Origin: Desulfolinea sp964487745
GTDB taxonomy: Bacteria; Chloroflexota; Anaerolineae; Anaerolineales; Villigracilaceae
Assembly: GCA_964487745.1 (NCBI GenBank)
Contig: CAZASG010000004.1
Span: forward strand, 62,001-126,000
Direction of reading: 5' to 3'
Length of the DNA: 64,000 nucleotides
Position 1 is the stretch's first letter; each line of letters opens with the position of its first letter. A model generated the notes under the pieces. It was not told the DNA's origin, did not search any database, and saw only the letters and a program-made list of their open reading frames with translations. The position numbers were made by a program, and so were the translations under genes. This document shows, piece after piece, positions 48,568 through 57,629 of the stretch.

Positions 48568-51500
48568 ATGATTTCCGGTATCGGACCAGGGCTTCTCTTG
48601 GTAGCAGGTGGGCTAGCGCTTATTGCGCTGGTTTGGGTTTTAACGCGCTGGGCTTTGCGCTTACGACCCGCCTGGGAAGCTGCGATCAGATCCCCTGAAA
48701 CTGAGATTCCCGAACATGAAGATGCCGTTTTGCTCATCCAAGCAGGCGGGCGTGTGGACTATGCCAACTCCATTGCTCGAGAATGGTTTGGCTTGATCGA
48801 TGGAGAGACCCCGAATTTAGAACGCTTAGCAAGACGTGTGCGCCCCAGCGATACTTTTTGGGGATTAAGCACATCAGAGGGACAGGCGCGTTTTTCATTG
48901 GGGGGACGATTAGTGGAAGGTATCTCTTATCAAGTACCCGGTGCTGATTTTTCAATGCTGCTTACCTTGCGCCAACCAGAGCTTAGTGCCGGGTTAGCAG
49001 AAGCCGGCGATGTTTCAGGTTCTGTTTTGCGGATCATTACTGATTTTGGCAAAGCTATCGCTGAAAATCTTAATCTCGAAGCCACCCTCAGCGCAATTAT
49101 TGAAAATGTAGAAAAGCTGCTCCCATCAGATATCTTGGAGATCAAGGTCTGGAATCAACCAACCCAATCATTTATTTCCTATCGATTTGGGGTTTTGAAC
49201 GGGGAAACATATCTGGAACGGAGTGAGAATTCTCGTTTTGGAAATTATTCAGCTTATATTATTGAGCGCCAAGAACCCTTATTTGTCTCTGATACTCAAA
49301 AAAATAAAGAAGTACGCTTCCTGGAAGGAACAGATCAATATTCCGTTCGTTCCTATCTCGGCATGCCGCTCCACGCTGGTGGAGAGCTCGTAGGGATGCT
49401 GGAGGTTGGGCAGATCGCAGAAGATGCCTATACGCCTGAAGATCAGGATATTCTGCATCTGATCGCCGGGCAGACAGCGATCTCGATCCGTAACGCCTTG
49501 CTTTACGAAAACGAACAACGCCGTGCAACAGAGCTTTCAAGTTTGGCAAATCTGGCACAGGCTGCTGGTTCTTTGCAAGATCGCGAAAGCTTCTTCAATG
49601 CCTTGGTGAATAATATCCGCCCGCTTTTTGATGTAGATATTTTGGGATTCCTGTTATATGACGAAGATCGACGCTCATTAGAAGGGCAAGTTCCCTTTTA
49701 CGGGATCCCCGATCATATTGTTCAAGTCTATCGTGCGAATATTGAAGCAGATAGTCAGGCGGAAGAAATTCTTAGCACTCAGGAAGCGCTGATCACGTTG
49801 GAAGCAACAACGGATGAGCGTTGGCAAGAGTTGCGCATCCATAATATTGCACAGGCAGCCAGCTTGCATGAGACTGCTCTGATCCCTTTGGTGTCCACCG
49901 GTCGATTCCTGGGTTATTTACAATTCTCTAATCACTCACAAGGCACACATGTATTCTCCCAAAATGAAACTCATCTAATGAGTGTAGTTGCCAATCAGGC
50001 AGCGACCATTATCGATAATGCCAGCCTTGTTTTGCAAACACGTCAACGTGCTCGCCGTGCTGAGACTATGCGACGTGTTGCCAGCCTCGTCTCTTCATCC
50101 GCTACGCTCGAAGAAACCATCCGGTTTTCAGTACGCGAGTTGGTACAACTCATTAGTGCAGATTCAGCGGTCATCTTTTTGCTGGATGAAGAGCAGGGTG
50201 TCCTAAACGCTCATGCAGAATCCTTCCATGGTGTTCCTCAAGAAAGCAGAGAACGCTTTTCACAGCTCTATATAGATGATCCCCAATTCCGGTTCACAGT
50301 AACGGGTAGTCAGCGACCTTTCATGTCAGGCAACTTGCTGGATGATCGCCGAGTTATTGGTTTTTACCGCCCAATCACCGAAGTTTCTGGCATGCAGTCT
50401 GCGCTGGTTGTTCCACTGGTGATCCGTGGTCGTGGTGTTGGCGAAATGCTTTTAGGCAGCCGATCGCCCGATTTCTTCACTCGTTATGACTTGCAGGCAG
50501 CGATTGCGGTCGCTGAGCAACTATCCATTGTGCTGGAATCCTCACAGACTTCAGCTCAAACGGACGAAAGCCTGCGTTCGCGCGTAAATGAGTTAACGGC
50601 TCTTTCACGCGTCAGCCGTGAGTTGAGTGGAAGTTTAAATCTGAAGCATTTATTGCAGGTTGTTTACGATGAAGGCATAAAAACAACCAAAGCCGATTGT
50701 GGCACGATCACACTATTCGATCAGGCTACTCTTGAAGCTGGGGAAATGCCAGAAAGTATTTTGGCATTGGGTTGTGCACAAGGCGTCGAGTTAACGGAAA
50801 TCGAACAAGAGGTAGCCCGTAGCGGAAAAGCGCTTCTTGTTGAAGATGCAGATGAAGGGGAGTATCCAGCCAGCCATGAGGGCGTTCGCTCTGCGTTGGT
50901 TGCGCCAATTGCCTATCAGGGAAAGACTGTTGGATTATTCCATCTGCACGCGATGCGTCCACATCATTTTGATGATGCAACTTTAGGGCTGGTGAAAACG
51001 CTGGCAACCCAGGCTGCGATCGCGTTTGGAAACGCCTACCGTTACGAAGAACAGGTACGCCATGGGAAATTGCTCGGTCGCCATGCCGATACACTTGCGA
51101 GCCTTTTAGAAACAACTGCCATCCTTGAGTTGGAACATCCATTGGCAGATTCTCTCCTCGCGATTTCCAGGGGGATCCGTGAAGCAACACCTTTTGATGT
51201 TGTCCTGGTCAGTGTTTACGAAAAAGAGACGGGGATGCTGCGTCGTGTAACGGGTGTTGGAATTGATGAAGAACAACTAATTACTCTTCAGGAGCGAGAA
51301 CAGCCTTTTGTAAGTGTTCAGCAATTCCTGAAACCCGCTTTCCAGATGGGAAGTGCGTACTATATTCCTGGCGAGGAAGCACCTATTGTTCCCAGCGATC
51401 TGCATATCGTAACTTTGGAAGATGGTCTGAATGGGGAAAGGCAAGGTGCCTGGCATCCGGACGATATCTTTGTCTTTGTGCTCAGGGATCAGGATGATGA

Positions 51501-54500
51501 GCCTTTGGGCATGATCAGCCTTGATAAGCCTCGTGATGGAAATGCACCTGACCAAACTACAGTTGAGGCAGGCGAGATCTTCGCAGCGCAAGCAGCCTTG
51601 ATCATTAACAGTCGGGCACGTTTGCGTGAATTCCAGGAAAGAGTGGACGCCTTGTCTTCTGGTTTGGAGCGTCAGCAACGCTTGCTAAGTATCAGCCAGA
51701 ATGATCTGCCTATTCTATTGCGCAAGGACCTTGAGCAAACAATCACTGTTCAGACCCTTGAACAGAGTTCCCAGCGAATTAGTGCGGGGATGCAAATCAC
51801 AGAGGCTGTTAGCAGGCAATTGGATGCATCGTCCGCGTTACAGACCTTGGGGCGTGAGATATTGACTCATATGGGCATGATGACTGCTTTTATTGCTGAG
51901 AACACTTTGGAAGGTCCCCAACTGATCGATACGATGGGCGATCTCCCCAACACGCTCAACGCAGATGCGCTCTTTGGGCAGCGAAATCCATTACGCTCCT
52001 GTCTGCAAACAGGTGAATTGTTGTTAGTCGGAAATTTAGATGAAAGCGATGAGTGGCGTGAAACGGCTTTGCTTACAGCATTGAAATCAAAGAGCATGAT
52101 GGCCTTACCGATCAAGGTAGAAGGTGAAACGGTCGCCGCAATTCTTGGTGTTAGCAAAGAGCCTCTACCTGCACTTAACGAAGAAGATCGTCAGGTTTAC
52201 TATCAGATTTCGCGCCAAACCTCGGTGATCTTCCAAAATATCCATCTGCTTACTTCTGCCCGCCGCCGCCTTCAAGAAGTCAATCTCTTACTTGACTTCA
52301 GTCGTACCGTCAGCGATCTGGGGCCCACAAAAATCATGGAAGCCCTGCTCAAGAATGCGCTTCAGGTTATATCCGATGCACATGCAGGTATCGTTTTGCT
52401 TTGGAATGAGACCACAGAAAGACTTGAACCGGCAGCAGTACAGAATTATGTTGACGATAGCAGCATGCGCAAAATTTCTTATCGTTTTGGAGAAGCATTG
52501 CCAGGTATCGTTTTCTCAGAGCGTAAGTCTCGTAATTTGGATGAGATCAATTTTGCGCGCGACTATACGCTCTCGGCTGCACATCTTTTGCTGTATCGTC
52601 AGGCGACAGGGGGTAGGTTACCGATATCCAGTTTGTTAGTCCCGATCCAAACCGGTGACTACTGCATTGGTGTCCTTGTTTTGGATAATTTCAATAAAAC
52701 GGGTGCTTTCCAGACAGAAGATGAAGCACTGCTACTTTCACTATCTCAGCAAGTTGCCCTTTCCCTTCAGAACGTACGCTTGCTTCAATCTACAGAAGAA
52801 CGTGCCGTACAGCTTGAGTCACTCACCGACGTGACCGCAACGATCAGCGCCAGTTTGCAAAGTGATGAATTGGTTCCATCTATTTTGGAGCAACTCGAAA
52901 AAGTTATTCCCTATGACAAGGCTACACTGTGGCTATATGATGAGGATGAATTGAAATCCGTAGCTGCGGAGGGATTTGCAGATAACACATCTCGCTTGGG
53001 TAAGTCAGTGCCTCCTGAAGAAGAAGCTATCTTGAAAGACGTACTATATGAGAAGCGGGCAGCTTCGGTATCAGATATCCAAGGGGATGAACGTTTCCAG
53101 ATGGTTGGCACGCCTGAAAACTTATCCTGGCTGGGACTTCCGCTCTTCTTCAGAGAAGACGTGATCGGTGTGATGGCGCTTGAGAAAAAAGAAAAGAACT
53201 TCTACACTCTGGCACATGTTCAAGTCGGAACAACATTTGCGGGGCAGGCAGCTGTTGCACTCGAAAATGCTCGTCTTTTCAAAGATAGCCAGGATCGTGC
53301 GGTCGAACTGAACCAATTGACCGAAAATCTTGAACAACGCGTTGTTGACCGTACGGCTGAACTTGAACGTGAGCAGCGCAACACAAAAACATTGCTTGAT
53401 ATTCTTACAGAAGTTTCTGCTAGTCTTGATCTGGATTTGGCACTCAAACGTACCCTTGCTTTGTTGAATGATACTGTCGGCGCCGAACAGGGAACTGTTA
53501 TGCTCGTCAATCCAGAAGATAATTTGCTTCACTATCGGGCCGGAGATGGCTATCTCTCCAACGTGAAGGGGCGTGATAAGAAGACTACCTTGAAGATCGG
53601 TGAAGGCTTGGCTGGCTGGGTTGTTAAGCAACGTGAAGCGGCATTGGTCGATGATCTTGATCAAGATGAGCGCTGGGTGACCATTGAATCTGATCTGCAA
53701 CGACATCGTAGCGCTGTTGCCGCGCCCTTAATGGTTGGTGAAGATGTCATCGGTGTCTTGCTGGTCTTTAGCCGAGAGATTGCTTTCTTCGATCCTGAAC
53801 AACTTAACCTGATCAAAGTGATCGCCGGGCAGGTTGCAGTAGCTATCAATAATGCGAATCTCTATAAATTGATCCGAGAGCAAGCCGAACGTTTGGGGAA
53901 TATGTTGCGAAGCGAACAGGAGGAGGCCAGTCGTTCACAGGCGATCCTTGAGGCAGTTGCCGATGGTGTGTTGGTTACTGATGCTCAAAATCAGATCAGC
54001 TTTATTAATGCTTCAGCAGAGCGCATTCTTGGGATTGCATCCGCTAAAGTCACCAATCAGACGCTTAAGGAATTTAGCGGTCTCTTTGGTAAAGCCGCAA
54101 ATATTTGGCATGAGATTATTCATGAGTGGTCGCAGGCTCCATCTGAATATCAGGAAGGCGATACTTACGCAGAGCAATTGGAACTGGAAGACGGGCGTGT
54201 GGTTTTAGTCCACTTGGCACCTGTACTGCTTCGCAATAATGACTTCCTGGGGACGGTTTCTATTTTCAGGGATATTACCCACGAAGTGGAAGTCGATCGT
54301 TTGAAATCAGAATTTGTGGCAACGGTCAGTCATGAGTTGCGCACACCGATGACCTCGATCCGTGGCTATGTCGATATTTTGTTGATGGGTGCAGCAGGTG
54401 CATTAACTGAAAACCAAACGCACTTCCTGGATATTATTCGGAATAATACCGAACGTTTGAATATCCTCGTGACTGATCTGTTGGATATTTCTCGCATTGA

Positions 54501-55011
54501 ATCCGGCCGGGTTACATTGGCACCGCAGGAAATCCAACTAAAAGAGATTGCAACGGATGTTATTGATAACGTTAAACAACGGGCAAAAAATGATGAAAAG
54601 ACAATGAAGATATCTCTTGATATGGCACCTGATTTGCCCGAAGTCTATGCTGATCCCGATCGTTTACGCCAGATCGTAAATAACCTTGTGGAAAATGCCT
54701 ATCACTATACCCCTGAAAATGGCGAGATCACTCTCGCGATGCATGCTGTTAACGGTGGTGATGAAGTCCAGATTAATGTTCAAGATAACGGTGTAGGCAT
54801 TGCACTGGAAGATCAGAGCCAGGTCTTTGAACGTTTCTATCGTGGTGAAGACCCCTTGGTGTTGGCAACGCCAGGCACTGGACTCGGTCTGCCGATCGTG
54901 AGGCAGTTGGTAGAAATGCATAACGGCAAAATTTGGTTAGAAAGTTCTGGGAAGCCAGGAGAAGGTAGTACATTCTCCTTTACCCTTCCCGTATATAAGA
55001 AATCTGAGTGA
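48568..55011 (+). CDS. Giant multi-GAF/PAS sensor histidine kinase
   Basis: A 2147-residue kinase, far longer than usual. One N-terminal membrane segment (about 5-27) is followed by about nine tandem GAF domains (roughly 172-308, 343-480, 516-652, 695-816, 863-1010, 1093-1220, 1256-1396, 1436-1562, 1627-1757), a PAS domain (about 1793-1900), HisKA and HATPase_c. The phospho-acceptor is His1922 in ATVSHELRTPMTSIRGY. ATP-lid motifs are NNLVENAYHYTPENG, DNGVGIALEDQSQVFERF and GTGLGLPIVRQLV. Short coiled segments join the GAF units. It is flanked by two response regulators and must integrate many inputs. The ligands are unknown. Confidence 0.93.
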   Translation: MISGIGPGLLLVAGGLALIALVWVLTRWALRLRPAWEAAIRSPETEIPEHEDAVLLIQAGGRVDYANSIAREWFGLIDGETPNLERLARRVRPSDTFWGLSTSEGQARFSLGGRLVEGISYQVPGADFSMLLTLRQPELSAGLAEAGDVSGSVLRIITDFGKAIAENLNLEATLSAIIENVEKLLPSDILEIKVWNQPTQSFISYRFGVLNGETYLERSENSRFGNYSAYIIERQEPLFVSDTQKNKEVRFLEGTDQYSVRSYLGMPLHAGGELVGMLEVGQIAEDAYTPEDQDILHLIAGQTAISIRNALLYENEQRRATELSSLANLAQAAGSLQDRESFFNALVNNIRPLFDVDILGFLLYDEDRRSLEGQVPFYGIPDHIVQVYRANIEADSQAEEILSTQEALITLEATTDERWQELRIHNIAQAASLHETALIPLVSTGRFLGYLQFSNHSQGTHVFSQNETHLMSVVANQAATIIDNASLVLQTRQRARRAETMRRVASLVSSSATLEETIRFSVRELVQLISADSAVIFLLDEEQGVLNAHAESFHGVPQESRERFSQLYIDDPQFRFTVTGSQRPFMSGNLLDDRRVIGFYRPITEVSGMQSALVVPLVIRGRGVGEMLLGSRSPDFFTRYDLQAAIAVAEQLSIVLESSQTSAQTDESLRSRVNELTALSRVSRELSGSLNLKHLLQVVYDEGIKTTKADCGTITLFDQATLEAGEMPESILALGCAQGVELTEIEQEVARSGKALLVEDADEGEYPASHEGVRSALVAPIAYQGKTVGLFHLHAMRPHHFDDATLGLVKTLATQAAIAFGNAYRYEEQVRHGKLLGRHADTLASLLETTAILELEHPLADSLLAISRGIREATPFDVVLVSVYEKETGMLRRVTGVGIDEEQLITLQEREQPFVSVQQFLKPAFQMGSAYYIPGEEAPIVPSDLHIVTLEDGLNGERQGAWHPDDIFVFVLRDQDDEPLGMISLDKPRDGNAPDQTTVEAGEIFAAQAALIINSRARLREFQERVDALSSGLERQQRLLSISQNDLPILLRKDLEQTITVQTLEQSSQRISAGMQITEAVSRQLDASSALQTLGREILTHMGMMTAFIAENTLEGPQLIDTMGDLPNTLNADALFGQRNPLRSCLQTGELLLVGNLDESDEWRETALLTALKSKSMMALPIKVEGETVAAILGVSKEPLPALNEEDRQVYYQISRQTSVIFQNIHLLTSARRRLQEVNLLLDFSRTVSDLGPTKIMEALLKNALQVISDAHAGIVLLWNETTERLEPAAVQNYVDDSSMRKISYRFGEALPGIVFSERKSRNLDEINFARDYTLSAAHLLLYRQATGGRLPISSLLVPIQTGDYCIGVLVLDNFNKTGAFQTEDEALLLSLSQQVALSLQNVRLLQSTEERAVQLESLTDVTATISASLQSDELVPSILEQLEKVIPYDKATLWLYDEDELKSVAAEGFADNTSRLGKSVPPEEEAILKDVLYEKRAASVSDIQGDERFQMVGTPENLSWLGLPLFFREDVIGVMALEKKEKNFYTLAHVQVGTTFAGQAAVALENARLFKDSQDRAVELNQLTENLEQRVVDRTAELEREQRNTKTLLDILTEVSASLDLDLALKRTLALLNDTVGAEQGTVMLVNPEDNLLHYRAGDGYLSNVKGRDKKTTLKIGEGLAGWVVKQREAALVDDLDQDERWVTIESDLQRHRSAVAAPLMVGEDVIGVLLVFSREIAFFDPEQLNLIKVIAGQVAVAINNANLYKLIREQAERLGNMLRSEQEEASRSQAILEAVADGVLVTDAQNQISFINASAERILGIASAKVTNQTLKEFSGLFGKAANIWHEIIHEWSQAPSEYQEGDTYAEQLELEDGRVVLVHLAPVLLRNNDFLGTVSIFRDITHEVEVDRLKSEFVATVSHELRTPMTSIRGYVDILLMGAAGALTENQTHFLDIIRNNTERLNILVTDLLDISRIESGRVTLAPQEIQLKEIATDVIDNVKQRAKNDEKTMKISLDMAPDLPEVYADPDRLRQIVNNLVENAYHYTPENGEITLAMHAVNGGDEVQINVQDNGVGIALEDQSQVFERFYRGEDPLVLATPGTGLGLPIVRQLVEMHNGKIWLESSGKPGEGSTFSFTLPVYKKSE

Positions 55012-55018
55012 GGCTTTA

Positions 55019-55393
55019 ATGGCAAAAATCGTAATTGCAGAAGACGAACGTGATATTCGAGATCTGATCGCTTTTACTTTGCGCTTTGCGGGGCATGAAG
55101 TAACTGCTGCTTCCAATGGGGAAGAGGCGGTCGAACTAGCTGAAAAGGAAAAACCGGATCTTATTCTGCTTGATGTGCGTATGCCGCGCATGACGGGATA
55201 CGATGCTTGCCGATCTATCAAAGCAAAACCGGCTTTAGTTGATACCCCTGTTGTATTTCTCTCTGCAAAAGGGCAGGAATCAGAAATTGAGACAGGGATG
55301 GATGCAGGTGCCGAAGAATACCTTCTCAAACCATTTTCGCCAGATGAGCTGACTGCACGAGTTAGTGAAATATTGTCGAAATTTGGAAAGTAG
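55019..55393 (+). CDS. Single-domain response regulator
   Basis: A 124-residue receiver domain alone, of the CheY/Spo0F size. Acidic pair in IVIAEDERDIRDL, phospho-Asp in LILLDVRMPRMTGYD, Ser in VVFLSAKGQ and Lys in YLLKPFSPDEL. It starts 7 nt after the kinase stop and is its most direct partner. Output would be through phosphotransfer or protein contact. Confidence 0.94.
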   Translation: MAKIVIAEDERDIRDLIAFTLRFAGHEVTAASNGEEAVELAEKEKPDLILLDVRMPRMTGYDACRSIKAKPALVDTPVVFLSAKGQESEIETGMDAGAEEYLLKPFSPDELTARVSEILSKFGK

Positions 55394-55415
55394 AAAAAGG
55401 ATCTGAGATACTAGA

Positions 55416-56213
55416 ATGAGCGTTGTTTTGCTGAACGAATCGATGGTGCATTACGAGGTGCTTGGGCGAGGACGTCCGGTCATCTTCTTGCATGGTTGGA
55501 TCGGCTCATGGCGATATTGGATTTCGTCCATGCAGGTCGCTTCGACTTCGTTTCGCGCATACGCGCTTGATTTATGGGGATTTGGTGCTACAGCACAGCA
55601 GCAAAATCGTCCGGAATTATATAGTTTGCGCAACCAGACTGAATTGCTGCGCATTTTTCTGGATGAAATGGGGATTGGCAAAGTAGCTTTGGTAGGACAT
55701 GGATTGGGGGCTTTAGTAGCACTTGGATATACGGCATCTTATTCTGACGCAGTTGATCGGGTAATGTTGATCAATTGTCCCTTGGATATGACCTCAGTTA
55801 ATACGCGCCTGTTTAGCGACACGCTCGAAAACCTGACGAACAGCTTTGCAAGCAATCTGCCAGATGGTGAGACTGCCCTTGCAGATGCGAAAAAGGCAGA
55901 TCCTACCGCCATCGCGGCATCGAAAAATGGCTCAAGCGGAGAAGATCTTTTCAATGCGGTCAATCGTCAGCATACGCCCTGTTTGCTGGTAAGCAGTTCA
56001 CAAGACGAATTGGTTAGCACTCCTTCAATAGCTCAGTTGGCGATGCTTTCTGATCTGGGACATCATATCGCTTTGGAGAATGCGGGTCACTTCCCAATGC
56101 TTGATTCGGCGGCTAAATTCAATCGTTTGCTGACTGATTTTCTTGCATTAGACTCCGGATTGAGCATTAAAGAACTTGGTTTAAAAGAGGAATGGCGTCG
56201 ACGCGTGCGCTAG
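55416..56213 (+). CDS. Alpha/beta hydrolase fold protein with Gly in place of the nucleophile
   Basis: A 265-residue protein with the full alpha/beta-hydrolase layout: PVIFLHGWIGSWRYW (oxyanion region), VALVGHGLGALVALGY (elbow), CLLVSSSQDELVSTPS (acid) and LENAGHFPMLDSA (His). The elbow reads GHGLG where GHSMG or GHSLG is expected, so the nucleophilic Ser is missing. It may be a non-catalytic ligand-binding protein, like RsbQ-type signalling partners. That idea fits its place at the end of the two-component operon but is inference. The ribosome site is weak. Confidence 0.85.
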   Translation: MSVVLLNESMVHYEVLGRGRPVIFLHGWIGSWRYWISSMQVASTSFRAYALDLWGFGATAQQQNRPELYSLRNQTELLRIFLDEMGIGKVALVGHGLGALVALGYTASYSDAVDRVMLINCPLDMTSVNTRLFSDTLENLTNSFASNLPDGETALADAKKADPTAIAASKNGSSGEDLFNAVNRQHTPCLLVSSSQDELVSTPSIAQLAMLSDLGHHIALENAGHFPMLDSAAKFNRLLTDFLALDSGLSIKELGLKEEWRRRVR

Positions 56214-56255
56214 CGTTGACAAAAAAAAGAGACCGTAGTAATATCTTTTCGCTAT

Positions 56256-56331
56256 GGCGAGGTAGCTCAGTTGGCAGAGCGGAGGACTCATAAGCCTTAG
56301 GTCGAGGGTTCAAGTCCCTCTCTCGCCACCA
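56256..56331 (+). tRNA. tRNA-Met(CAT)
   Basis: A 76-nt tRNA with CCA encoded. Acceptor GGCGAGG/TCTCGCC (one G-U), D stem GCTC/GAGC, anticodon loop CTCATAA, T arm GAGGG-TTCAAGT-CCCTC. The pair at the top of the anticodon stem is A31 with G39, a mismatch. Met elongator is likeliest; Ile2 is possible. Confidence 0.92.
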
Positions 56332-56336
56332 TAGAA

Positions 56337-56364
56337 AAAACCTGTCTGTAAAGACAGGTTTTTT
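56337..56364 (+). terminator. Terminator after tRNA-Met
   Basis: AAAACCTGTCT and AGACAGGTTTT form a stem with loop GTAA and six T. The symmetric A- and T-tracts make it bidirectional. Confidence 0.92.
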
Positions 56365-56412
56365 GCTTTTATATCGGGAGCAAGTTGAGGGCACGAGCGT
56401 TACGGTCCATCT

Positions 56413-56787
56413 TTATCTCTCAAAAAAGAGAGCATACCAGATCTGCCATTTCATGAGGCGTTCAGACGGAGGTGTTGGTGCGGCGGCTGCATCGGGAAGT
56501 GCCCCGGGGGCAGGCATGGGGACGATGAGGTGATCCCCTTCCTGAATTTCACCATTGTTGCGCGCTTCCCGCTCTGTGACGGGATCAGATGGGGCTATTG
56601 CGATCTGGGTTTGCAGGGCGATCTGGGTCTGGACTGCTTGTGTTGCCTCGGCGCGGGCGGTGAGTGCTGTTTCGTTGAGTTGATTGAGCTTTGCAAGGCG
56701 TGTGTTGTAATCCATCACCAAAAAGACGAGAACGATCACGCCCACGATGATTACAATTTCTTTCATTGAGTTTCGCCAGAATTTCAT
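56413..56787 (-). CDS. Hypothetical bitopic membrane protein
   Basis: A 124-residue protein with one membrane segment (about 10-26), then a helical Gln/Thr/Ala-rich stretch (LNQLNETALTARAEATQAVQ and on), a Pro-rich linker and an aromatic C-terminus (LMKWQIWYALFFER). The layout recalls FtsL/DivIC-like proteins but there is no clear match. It is divergent from rplI. Confidence 0.6.
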   Translation of the reverse strand: MKFWRNSMKEIVIIVGVIVLVFLVMDYNTRLAKLNQLNETALTARAEATQAVQTQIALQTQIAIAPSDPVTEREARNNGEIQEGDHLIVPMPAPGALPDAAAAPTPPSERLMKWQIWYALFFER

Positions 56788-56862
56788 GGCAATATCTTAT
56801 CTTTATTCTGAAAGCTTGGCAAGTTGATGTATATGTTTTCACTCAGTTTCTCTAATAAAGGT

Positions 56863-56891
56863 TTGACGCTCCCTATGCCCTCTGGTATACT
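56863..56891 (+). promoter_or_regulatory. Promoter of rplI
   Basis: TTGACG (56863-56868), 17-nt spacer, TATACT (56886-56891). The leader contains a hairpin GAGCG...CGCTC (about 56901-56920). Confidence 0.78.
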
Positions 56892-56952
56892 TGCCCGCCG
56901 AGCGTTGTACCCTTCGCTCAGAAAAAACACTTTCCGAAAGGGCTTGAGAAAA

Positions 56953-57552
56953 ATGAAAATTCTATTGATCAAAGATGTATTTAAACTCGGTCGTGCCGGT
57001 GACATTAAAAAAGTCGCAGATGGGTACGGTCGTAATTATTTAATCCCCCAAGGTTTGGCAGTTCTTGCCACCCCGGGCGCTGTGAAGCAGGCTGATCGCA
57101 TTCGTGCCAAGGCTGCCGAACGCCGTCAGGCACTCAACAGCGAACTTGGTGGTTTGGCTGAAAAGATCGAAACCCTGCGTTTGCTTTTTGCCGCCAAAGC
57201 TGGTGAAACTGATAAGCTTTACGGCTCCATCACACCCCAACAGGTTGCCGATGCCGTAACAGAAGAGGCCACTTTCACTGTCAAACGTCAACAGCTTGAA
57301 ATGCAGCCCATTCGTAGTTTGGGTGAGCACATCGTCAAAGTTCGCTTGACGATGGACCTCGTGCCTGAGTTCAAGGTTGTTGTCTACCGTGAGGGTGAAG
57401 CTGCTCCGGTTGAAGGCGAAGAAGCTGCGGAAGCCGTTGAAACAGCCGAAGCAGTAGTAGAGGAAGCTGCTGAAGTTGTAGAAGCGCCTGAAGCTGAAGA
57501 TGTTGAAGAAACTGCTGACGAGGCAGAAGAAGCTGAAGCCTCTGACGAATAA
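56953..57552 (+). CDS. rplI: Ribosomal protein L9 with an acidic C-terminal extension
   Basis: The start is the ATG at 56953 (MKILLIKDVFKLGRAGDI), giving 199 residues; the longer frame crosses the promoter. The N-domain GYGRNYLIPQGLA and the C-domain KLYGSITPQQVADAV are standard for L9. After about residue 148, where most L9 proteins end, there is a tail of about 50 residues made almost only of Glu, Ala and Val (for example EEAAEAVETAEAVVEEAAEV). Such tails occur in some bacterial ribosomal proteins; function unknown. Confidence 0.96.
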   Translation: MKILLIKDVFKLGRAGDIKKVADGYGRNYLIPQGLAVLATPGAVKQADRIRAKAAERRQALNSELGGLAEKIETLRLLFAAKAGETDKLYGSITPQQVADAVTEEATFTVKRQQLEMQPIRSLGEHIVKVRLTMDLVPEFKVVVYREGEAAPVEGEEAAEAVETAEAVVEEAAEVVEAPEAEDVEETADEAEEAEASDE

Positions 57553-57579
57553 TCTTTACCCAACTGCCTGAAAATAATG

Positions 57580-57618
57580 ACATCACCGGCTCTCCTACAT
57601 ACAGGGGTCCGGTGATGT
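57580..57618 (+). other. Hairpin between rplI and rodZ
   Basis: ACATCACCGG and CCGGTGATGT flank a 19-nt loop. The short GTTCTT after it makes a partial terminator or an intercistronic processing structure. Confidence 0.55.
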
Positions 57619-57629
57619 GTTCTTAACCC

